Shown: in pieces, positions 55,835-64,000 of the stretch | Layout of the letters: the number at the start of each line of letters is the position of its first letter | Position numbering within the stretch: the first letter of the stretch is position 1 | Source of the DNA: Leguminivora glycinivorella | Taxonomy: Eukaryota > Arthropoda > Insecta > Lepidoptera > Tortricidae | Assembly (NCBI RefSeq): GCF_023078275.1 | Contig: NC_062978.1 | Coordinates: forward strand, 8,942,585 to 9,006,584 | Direction: 5' to 3' | DNA length: 64,000 nucleotides | Made by a program: the position numbers and the translations under genes | The notes under the pieces: generated by a model | What the model was told of the DNA's origin: nothing | The model's input: the letters and a program-made list of their open reading frames with translations, nothing else | Database searches by the model: none

Positions 55835-55844
55835 AGTTCCGTCT
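55835..55844. repeat. Right copy of the 10-bp target-site duplication
   Basis: AGTTCCGTCT, identical to 54789-54798. Confidence 0.85.
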
Positions 55845-57650
55845 GACACTACAGAATAAGGTAGTAGGTAATATTGCCTACATATGTTTCTACAAGTTGT
55901 ACTGGTGTAGTAGCTATAGCAAATCCAAAACCCCAGTATGTCGCTGTGCATAAATGGCTGTAATTTCTAACCGATGCTCAGTCAGCCGCGACAGAGCGGT
56001 CACCTTGAGCAAATGTTATTGCGAACTACGCCTGCTTCGTAAAAATCATTACTAACTAATCCGTTTATTCAGCCATCGTATTCTAAACTAATAGCTCCAT
56101 CGTTTATGTTTATACTTGGAGTAACATGAGGCAACACAAGAAAAAAAATTGTTTATTTTGTAGCAATTAAAAATATTAAACAATACCTATGTTCAATTTC
56201 TATACGGAGCCGTGCAAGGAGACTTGCATTTGGTCGGTTGTTCTTCGTAAAACATAGTTCTACGTTTTATCTTACTTGAATACCAAATATCGTCGTATTA
56301 CAACGAATTTACCAAAAAACCTTGACAAATTGATAACGTCACATTCGTTTAAATCAAAAGGTACACATCGGTTGTCGGAAATAGCGCCTTATTGACAACC
56401 GACAATAAGAACAAGCGACAAATTTTAATATAATTTGTGAAATTAGTGTCTGTAGAGTTAAAAGCTTGGCTCTATGTAGCTACATGAGGATCTGAAACTT
56501 ATGGACAGACCATAAAACCGACGCAACGCTCCGAGCAACGGTAGCTTGTAGTCTTGGCGGGGGCATTACCGAGCCCCCAGATATAAGGACGAGCTAGGCG
56601 AGCCAGCCGGTAAACAATTGAAACTCCATCCAGAATCCTTACAATACTGAAATTATGAGGTATTGTCTTAACTTTCGCTTTCAGTAACTTCATGGAAAAA
56701 ATTTAACGACCCAAAAAGCTAAAAAATAAGAGATCTTTTAAAGGTTTCAAAAATAGTACAAGTACATTGGGCAACGAGGGGGTTAAGTGAAATATTACAA
56801 AAATAGCTTTTTCCGCGGCTTTGACCGCGTTCTAATTTAATCTTGTTTTCCCGGGGGTCCCCCTTAATTTTGAAAAATCCTTTCTTAGTGCTCCTATACA
56901 ATAAGGAACCTACGTGCCAAATTTGGATTTTACTCCTTCACGGGCGCCTACAAGGACCAGCGGTTTCGGCTGTGCGTTGATATTTAAGTCAGTTAGTCAG
57001 TCAGTTTCTTCTTTATATATATATATATATATTTCAAACGGCGGTGCTACTGCTGTTAGGCAGTAGGCACCGAATGCACAAACAGATCCGGCATTCAGCC
57101 ACGATTAAAAATTGTGTTAATATAGTAATAATTTAAACTGATATTAAATTAAACAGAAGTTATAGTTTTTTTTTTTTACAATTCATAACTCCCACGGGAA
57201 CAATACATACAGGCCGTTGTCCTTCAGTATAACACCTGCATGAGATAAGATCAGTTTTGATTCGAGTTAGTGTAATGAAAATATTTTAGAAGTGCTGCCC
57301 GGACGTGAAGAGTCTGTAAAAGTCTGCTCAGTACGAAAGAGACGCGAAATACAGCAGTATAACTAAAGTACATTACTCTTATAAGTCTTATAGTACTCTA
57401 TCTGATCAGTGCCCGCATAGGGTGATACATATGGCGATAATCTAGTAATGATTAGGTAACCGTTTTAGAGGTACCTAGTTACATAACGATTAGAATGTGC
57501 GGCGGGCCTCGTGCGAATGCGATATGTTACACCTATACTGATCACAATAAGTTACTAGCAACACCACCTATACCTATGCATCTTCACTTGTAACATGCAC
57601 CTATTGCATTGCTGAGCTGATGCATTCACGGACTGTGCTGTATAAAAACG
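55845..57650. other. Spacer right of mam exon A
   Basis: No exon seen. A (TA)n run lies at about 57014-57032. This should be the intron upstream of mam exon A. Confidence 0.35.
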
Positions 57651-57659
57651 CATTTTATT

Positions 57660-57842
57660 TCGTACTAGCTTTTGCCCGCGGCTTCGCTCGCGTTAGTAAG
57701 AGACAAAAGGTAGCCTATGTCACTCTCCGTCCCTTCAAGTATCTCCACTTAAAAAATCACGACGATTCGTCGCTCCGTTTTGCCGTGAAAGACGGAGAAA
57801 CAAACAGACACACACACTTTCCCATTTATAACATTAGTATGG
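57660..57842 (+). mobile_element. 3' end of a common lepidopteran non-LTR/SINE family
   Basis: ACTAGCTTTTGCCCGCGGCT, CGCTCCGTTTTGCCGTGAAAG, CAAACAGACACACACACTTTC and ATTAGTATGGAT occur in the usual order for this repeat, which I associate with RTE-type elements. No coding part is present. Confidence 0.7.
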
Positions 57843-58730
57843 ATAGGTACAAGCACGGCTACCACGAGTTATCACTCCACATTTTCGGCAGTGTCCACGT
57901 AAACCCCGACCGCATTTCATCTCAATCGCACCAATAATGACAGTTTTCAGTTTTAAAAGTAAATATCGACGAACAAGGATCGACTTATGGTACACTACAA
58001 CTATAAAGCATTTCTTTCGGAGTTTAAAGACAATTATTATTTCTTTTTTATAGAAAATGAAACTTCTAGGCGCGCAAATCTTTAGAAAATTGGTGTTGGA
58101 AACGACAACTTCACACAACATCAGCATTCCGTGAAGTGGTCGTACTCGTACTACAGCTAATCGGAATGGGAGGCCTAGGCATCTACAGCGAAGAGCAAAC
58201 ATACCTAAGTAGTAACATCTATTCATTATACAGACAGACAATACTAACAATCACGTTCCCACAGTGGATAATATTTTATTTGCTGAATATTAGTAGACAT
58301 GTATTTAATAAAAATAATAAAACGCAAATCGTATTTTATGCGTCATGTAAACCGGCCCACATTACGAATTTGCTGATGGCGATGACCTTGACATCGTAAC
58401 ACGTATAAAAATCAAATTTGCAAAATATTATAACAGTTCCTACGTGTTAATACTGTTAATTAATAGACGAATGAATCGTCTTATTTCTATCCTTACAGTT
58501 GGGGAGGCGGCGATCCTAAATGGGTTGCAGAGACCTTTATTGGATCCGAAAGAATCGAAAGATCAGGATTCAGGGTACCTAGCCAACGTCACAATCGCTT
58601 ACGCTAGCTACGATAGCGACAGGTATAGCTTACACGATTCTAACGTTAGCTAGGTAATCAACTACTCACTGACTGCACTCAGATAGTAAAATAGGAAGAA
58701 AGGATCACAAAACTTCGAAAAAATCGATCT
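57843..58730. other. Spacer, no gene recognised
   Basis: Short open frames only, without a known domain. Confidence 0.35.
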
Positions 58731-58880
58731 TGAATATTCATATTCATATTATATTCATATTCATTTATTAATAATATCATTCATATTACATGTCATTCAT
58801 TATTCAGTAGTATTATAATTTATAATTATTATTATGCTTATAGTTATCACATATTTAGTATACTATGTATAGGTAGTATA

Positions 58881-60152
58881 CTACAATATCTGTACATTTA
58901 AAAATTCATTAAAACTATAAAATGTGTGCTCAAGAAGCCATGTTTTTAGTCTAGTCTTAAAGCATTTCAGGGATGTAGCTGAGGTGATTTCTTTAGGTAA
59001 CCTATTATAGACGGTCGGGCCCGCCACGTGCGTGACGTTCTCGGATTTCGCCAGTCGTCGCTTCACCGGGAGAAGCCTATCTGGGTGTCGTAAGGAGCGC
59101 GCCGAGTCTGCGCGTTTTTTATACTCGCCCAACTTGGTGTAGGTATAAATCGCTATCTGGTAGATTACTACCGACGGCAGAGTTAATATTCGTAGCTCTT
59201 TAAAATAGGGTCTTACGGAGGTTTCTTGTGTTACTCGGACCACAGACCGTATGGTTTTTTTTTGTAATCGGAACGCGCGCTGCCATTCTGCGGCGCGTCC
59301 CCAGATTTCAGCACCGTACTGCAGCAGGGAATGAACGGTCGCGAAATAGCTTGTCCGCACGGTGTGCTGCGGCACGACTCGAGCCAGGCGGCTAAGCGCG
59401 AAGCAGGCGGCGCCCAGCCTACCGGACAGCTGGTCAATATGGGGCTCCCAAGTCAGTTTCCTGTCTATCTTAAAACCCAGAAAGGTGGTGGCTTCCATTT
59501 GGTCCAGGCTCACTCCGCCGGCCTTAACTGTCAGGCGTCTGGGTTCGCGGCTTCCTAGGTAGAAATGGAGGAAGTGTGTTTTGGTCAGATTTAGTGCTAG
59601 ACCATTACGGCGAAACCACTGCGACAACTGATTTGCTGCGTTGTTCAAACTGATCTCCAGGCTGTCGATACTCGGTGCGGTTACAATGCCGGCGACATCG
59701 TCTGCATACATTAATACCTCCGCATCCGTGATCGCCTCCGGTAGATCGTTCAACAGCAAGGAGAACAGGATGTTTGAGACTGAAGATCCCTGTGCTACGC
59801 CCATTGACGTTGTAAGCGGATCCGATTTGGCCTGCCCCCCGTCTCCTACCACAACCTGAGACCTGATGTCATGCAGTAGGCTAGTAAAGATGCCGTGCGC
59901 TGAGCCTCGTATGCCATAATGTAACAGCTTTGCGGCTATGACGTTATGGTCCGCGACGTCGAAGGCTTTGGAGAGGTCGCAACAGAGCATTGCAACCTGT
60001 TGCTTCCTCTCCAGAGCGTCCGTAACTCTTCGCACGACCTCACGCACCAGATCGGCAGTGCAGCGCCCGGCTCTGTATGCGTACTGACGTTCAGAAAAGG
60101 CATTCGTTGAGGTTAGGAATGAGGTTAGTCGTTGACAGAGCCCGTTTTCCAA
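58881..60152 (-). CDS. Reverse transcriptase core (retrotransposon)
   Basis: A 423-codon open frame. Motif A LCCDLSKAFDVADH, motif B GVAQGSSVSNILFSLLLND and motif C MYADDVAG (YADD at 59697-59708) are intact, followed by thumb TTFLGFKIDRKLTWEPHI. The C-terminus ends RLPKEITSATSLKCFKTRLK. The first Met is internal; the frame continues in the preceding one after a frameshift near 60225-60240. Confidence 0.88.
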   Translation of the reverse strand: MENGLCQRLTSFLTSTNAFSERQYAYRAGRCTADLVREVVRRVTDALERKQQVAMLCCDLSKAFDVADHNVIAAKLLHYGIRGSAHGIFTSLLHDIRSQVVVGDGGQAKSDPLTTSMGVAQGSSVSNILFSLLLNDLPEAITDAEVLMYADDVAGIVTAPSIDSLEISLNNAANQLSQWFRRNGLALNLTKTHFLHFYLGSREPRRLTVKAGGVSLDQMEATTFLGFKIDRKLTWEPHIDQLSGRLGAACFALSRLARVVPQHTVRTSYFATVHSLLQYGAEIWGRAAEWQRAFRLQKKTIRSVVRVTQETSVRPYFKELRILTLPSVVIYQIAIYTYTKLGEYKKRADSARSLRHPDRLLPVKRRLAKSENVTHVAGPTVYNRLPKEITSATSLKCFKTRLKTWLLEHTFYSFNEFLNVQIL

Positions 60153-60172
60153 TACCTTAGCAATACAGGGTA

Positions 60173-60667
60173 TTATAGATACTGGCCTGTAGTTGTCGAT
60201 GTTTTCCCTTTTTCCTTTTCCTTTGAAAAGGGGGAAATCTTACTTACCTTCAATGGCGCAGGGTACGATCTCTCCCTTAGGCAAGTATTGAAGAGGCAAG
60301 CTAACACAGGTGATATGACGTAACCTATCGTATTAAGCAAGTCCATGGATAGCCCGTAAACGTCTTTAGACGTTTTGTGTGGAATTCGGGTTGAAATGAT
60401 GGCATGGACTTCGGCCGCAGTGAAGGGAGCGAGCCTCATGGAACGGTCTGCGGGCGCGCGGCTCTCGCTCAGCTGGGCGCGCACTAGGTCAAGGTCAGCG
60501 CGCGGCGCCCCGCACGCCAGCGCAGCACATACAAACCTTCCATTCATGGCATCGACTGCATCCCTTTTCGAGGTAAATTTTACACCATCTGTGCTTTCAA
60601 TTATTTCTGTAAAATCACAGAACACCCCACTAGAAGCCAAATGCAAGCGATATTGTTCGAGACGCAA
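60173..60667 (-). pseudogene. Reverse transcriptase N-terminal part, frameshifted
   Basis: VHAIISTRIPHKTSKDVYGL and MDLLNTIGYVISPVLACLFN match the RT region before motif A of Jockey-like elements. A single-base loss near the TTTCCCCCTTTTC run (about 60228-60240) puts the next block (NYRPVSIIP) into another frame. Confidence 0.8.
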
Positions 60668-60861
60668 ATCACCAATCCTTGCGGGGTGAGGCGGGCGCGC
60701 ACGGTGCTGCCATTGGTCGTTTCAAATAATGGCGCGCCTTTATGATTAGCAGTAGGGATGGGAATGGGACATGTCTATTATAGACAATGGTACCGGTACC
60801 AGTACTGTGGTGAATTTGTTTTGCAACAAATTATAATATTATAATTAAATTATAATAAGGC

Positions 60862-61030
60862 CTAGTTACCCTTCGGGTTGGAAGGTCGAATGGCAGTCGC
60901 TTTCATAAAACTAGTGCCTACGCCAAATCTTGGTAGTAGTTTCCAAAGCGGACCCCAGGCTCCCATGAGCCGTGGGGAATGCCGATGCCGGGATAACGCA
61001 AGGAGGATGATAATTGTGATAGCATCTCAA
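60862..61030 (+). mobile_element. 3' tail of an RTE-like retrotransposon
   Basis: GGTCGAATGGCAGTCGCTTT, ACTAGTGCCTACGCCAA, AAGCGGACCCCAGGCTCCCA, TGAGCCGTGG and GGGATAACGC then GAGGATGAT are in the order typical of a very common lepidopteran retroelement end with an ATGATG tail. It lies inside the gap of the Jockey-like element. Confidence 0.8.
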
Positions 61031-61623
61031 TAAAAATCATTCTAGTAACTAATAACTAAACTGTGCATTTTTACTTACGTTTACTAAGTTAAATAACCAA
61101 CTAAATATTCTAAACTAATCAATGAACTAAATACCACTACAGACTCTACAGATTCTAGATAATTATTCACTATTACAAATCTGCTTTCTTTTATATTTCA
61201 TAAAATGGTAGCACATGGTACGAACGGCAGTACGAAGTTCCCGCAACAGACATAAACTAACATGGCCCCATGCCTAGTCGTTTACGTGAAAGGGATAGCA
61301 TATCACATTGTTAACTCGGTAAAGAGGGACGGACGCGCCTCGGCGCCGCTCAGCACAACCATATTGACCAGTATAAATGAACTCCGCGGACAATAAACAA
61401 TATTCAACAAAATAATTAATTTGACTTAACTGTGGAATGTTGTTCCATCTTTTTTACATGTAGAAGTGTTAGAAGACTTGCCACACCACTTTATGCTGTA
61501 AGAGACCATTGTTTGCAACCAAAATTGATTATTTAAGATTTTTTCCCGAGCGGACACGGACACTGTTAGCGGGTCGTATATTTACTTGGGCGCTACTGAT
61601 CGGTGTCGCACGCGTTCAAACTT

Positions 61624-61890
61624 TTATAAACCTGATTTGTCGTATGCTTGGTGACCGCGAGTCGCCCTGTAAGGGCCATCTTGTTGTATTGATCTGTGTG
61701 TAAAATCGACGGGAGCTTTGGAGGATTTTCCTCTTTCTTTATTAACTACATTCCACATCGCCCTACATGTATTTTGCGCATTAGCCATTTGTTTTACATA
61801 GTAATTCTTTTTACACTGTTGCAATTCAAAATTATACTTGTCATGTAAACATTTTGTGCGACTTTTTAGTTCCTCATTAAGTGGGAACAT
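61624..61890 (-). pseudogene. Linker of the Jockey-like element
   Basis: LQQCKKNYYVKQMANAQNTC and MWNVVNKERGKSSKAP resemble the spacer between endonuclease and RT in Jockey-like elements. Similarity stops near 61700, where foreign DNA begins. Confidence 0.65.
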
Positions 61891-63240
61891 GCGTTCTAAC
61901 TTAATGCAGTCGAACAGTAATGATTTTGTATTTAAAATGTCATAAGAGACCCAGGTATCAGTTTTTTTGGCAAGTGTACCCGATTACGTCGGATTATTAT
62001 GTATACAGAACAGGCTGCTTGCATTTCCGTTCTCTGGGTGTTGCAGCTGCAGCCCATAGGCTGTGATTACTTCACGCTATCCTAATGAAGCGACTAACTC
62101 AAAAAATCCCTCTTGGGCTGCCTAACTATTAGATAGTTAACGTCGCGCCGAGTCGCTCGAGAGTCTCGCGAGTTGCACGCGTCTGGACCACTTTCCCTGC
62201 TGCACCCGCAAGTTACATATTTATGCAACGACCGCAGTGGCGTCACGAAAGCTAAGCTACTAAAACAGAGTTTCCATCAGGTTTTCGATTATGAGAATGA
62301 GAGTATTTGTTCAGGACCAATAGAACAGTGTCGACTCGAGTTGCTTTATGCGAGGACAGGTAAATGATGAATGAACCAATAGGTATTGGTTCTTGGCTCG
62401 CTATTACTCATCTTTACATATTTCTGATGAGTTTTTGTTTCATTATATTCATTGTTTCCTTCATTCGGTAGTAACCTGAAAGTAAAGTTTAATCCAGTTC
62501 CAGATAAAATATCCGTCGCTCTCACACAGACTGTTTAGCGTAATAGGGCACGCGCGGGGCTAGAATCTGATCAAGCTAAAACAGACAACGATTTTGATAA
62601 CACAGATTGCGAAGTTTATCTTAACCGTCAAACTTCTATTACTTTAAGTATAACAACACGTGCAAAGGCTTCCCTAAAATCCCTATCAAGTGTCAACTTA
62701 TCTCGGTCTCTAGCGTAGGGCCCGCGCGGTCCCGGTACACTAAAAACTTGTCGCCTGTGTTTTTGTTTGGTTCATTGACCAGTCGGCCGGGCTGTCGCGC
62801 TTAGCAAACAACACATTCGATAACACTTGCCCGTTACGTTACGCTATGTCATAATAAAAGACGCTAAAAAAGGTAAACCACATAAGTATTCCACACGTCA
62901 TTAGATTCAGTGCCTACGTTTGTTTCTGCCATGTTTGCTGTTTTTACATATTATATTGAGTCAATTATCTCAAACCCGCAGTGAAACAACAGATATATTT
63001 TGGCATATTACTAGTTTAGTAAATTATATATCTGTCTCCTTTTCTAGAGAGGGATTATGATTAAACGTTACTGAGTTTATTTCGTAAAAGTGAGGTACTG
63101 TACAAATATCTGTCTCGTTTATATAGGATAGCAACATAAATCAGTTTTTAATTATGGTAAGCAACAATATCTTTATAATATATGCGCCGTTCTTAACCAA
63201 AAGGTACCACATTGTCGCTTGAGCCATAAGAACGCCATAT
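61891..63240. other. Right-hand spacer, no gene recognised
   Basis: No known domain or repeat family was recognised, apart from short GC-rich patches near 62140-62200 and 62715-62740. Confidence 0.35.
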
Positions 63241-63735
63241 CTTATACTTTTAAATATACTTTTAAACGAGCAATTCTTGCATATTTATTTATTTATTTAT
63301 TTATATATACCGACGATCTCGGAAACCGCTCTAACGATTTCGCTGAAATTTGTTATGTGGGGGTTTTCGGGGGTGAAAAATCGATCTAGCGTAGCCTTAG
63401 ATCCCGGAAAACGCGAATTTTCGAGTTTTCATGAGTCAGGGTTTCGAATCCCGGTCAGAAATTAAGTTTTTGTTTTTTTCTTTCGCGTTAGTAAACGTAA
63501 AATATGGTCGTTAATTTCGCCGCGCGCGCATCGATTCCGCTTAGCTCAGTCGTACGAGGTCGGTCTAATGTACGCAGATAGATCGTAGGTGTCAAGGTTT
63601 CGAATCCCGGCCAGAAATTAAGTTTTTGTTTTTTATCTTTTTTTTTGTTTTTGTATTTGTAAGAGTTTTTTTTTATCTAAAGACGTGATATATTAAAATA
63701 GAACCGAGCGAAGCTCGGTCGCCCAGATATTATGA
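63240..63735 (+). mobile_element. Dispersed repeat with tRNA-like head, copy 3
   Basis: Same order as 24475-25015 and 35680-36215 but inverted: TTTAAACGAGCAATTCTTG, an ATTT run, CGATCTCGGAAACCGCTCTA, two GGTTTCGAATCCCGG B boxes (63428 and 63596), TTAGCTCAGTCGTACGAGG (63541), ending CCGAGCGAAGCTCGGTCGCC. The duplicated B-box/AAATTAAGTTTTTG part suggests an internal tandem duplication of the SINE head. Confidence 0.75.
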
Positions 63736-64000
63736 GATTATTCGTATTACAAGTAAACAGTAATTTATGGACCTTACGTCTGTGATGGATTTTAAACAAC
63801 ATATTCAATACTTATTATGAACAAACTGGATTATGGAAATGGATTTATCGATCCTTATCATGTTCGAAGTGATGCGACAAGTGCAGTAGATATCTAACGT
63901 AGTTGTTACGCAATATGGTCGTCAGCTTCGCCATAAAATGCTTATCACAGAAAACGGTCGGAATAAACATCGCTATGCATGTATTGGGCAGGTTGGAGTC
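63736..64000. other. Right edge, nothing recognised
   Basis: AT-rich spacer without a gene or known repeat. Confidence 0.4.

Larger units (their letters stand above)
58735..61890 (-). mobile_element. Jockey-like non-LTR retrotransposon, broken and invaded
   Basis: Minus-strand element whose parts are, 5' to 3': a linker at 61890-61700, a foreign insert, the RT N-terminus at 60667-60173, RT core plus thumb at 60152-58881, and an AT-rich tail with ATATTCAT repeats near 58735-58770. The order and type fit the Jockey/BS-like clade (RT without RNase H). Frameshifted and interrupted, so inactive. No target-site duplication was identified. Confidence 0.78.

Overview
The window is animal nuclear DNA and most likely comes from a moth or butterfly (Lepidoptera). 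Genes are split by GT-AG introns, the DNA between exons is AT-rich, and the spaces are packed with tRNA-derived SINEs, 5'-truncated non-LTR retrotransposons and palindromic MITEs of types I know from lepidopteran genomes. The order call rests on my recognition of these repeats and genes, not on a database search.

Four protein-coding genes can be rebuilt. At the left, on the minus strand, are the first four coding exons of eIF3m (translation initiation factor 3 subunit m, 10836 down to 8736); the rest of that gene was not found in the window. Head to head with it, 457 bp away on the plus strand, is a complete seven-exon ELP4 (Elongator subunit 4, 11294-13396). Next on the plus strand is a complete five-exon tetraspanin (13840-20090). 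Convergent with it on the minus strand is mastermind (mam), the Notch transcriptional co-activator, whose exons from the Notch/CSL-binding helix to the stop codon run from 54567 down to 21851. All mam exons join in frame to 684 residues; its first exon or exons lie right of 54567 and were not found.

The genes are ordinary housekeeping or signalling genes and do not form a functional cluster. eIF3m and ELP4 probably share a bidirectional promoter. The tetraspanin and mam run tail to tail.

The rest is repeat. 1-8735: a truncated RNase H-bearing non-LTR element with a 12-bp target-site duplication, and a two-family 76/78-bp minisatellite. 17.2-19.6 kb: a terminal-inverted-repeat element enclosing a long hairpin with a tRNA-like loop. 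24.4-25.4 kb: SINEs between mam exons. 29.7-30.9 kb: a GC-rich ~100-bp minisatellite. 35.0-36.8 kb: a large inverted repeat with a nested insertion. 38-52 kb: many foldback MITEs, several nested. 54.8-55.8 kb: an element with a 10-bp target-site duplication, Mutator-like. 58.9-61.9 kb: a broken Jockey-like retrotransposon.

The most unusual signals are two independent partial exon duplications. The mam helix exon is followed by three more tandem copies of its 3' part (53.82-54.34 kb). The tetraspanin large-loop exon is followed by one clear and one or two decayed copies (16.76-17.2 kb). I saw no CRISPR array, rRNA gene, intact tRNA gene or bacterial-type system.
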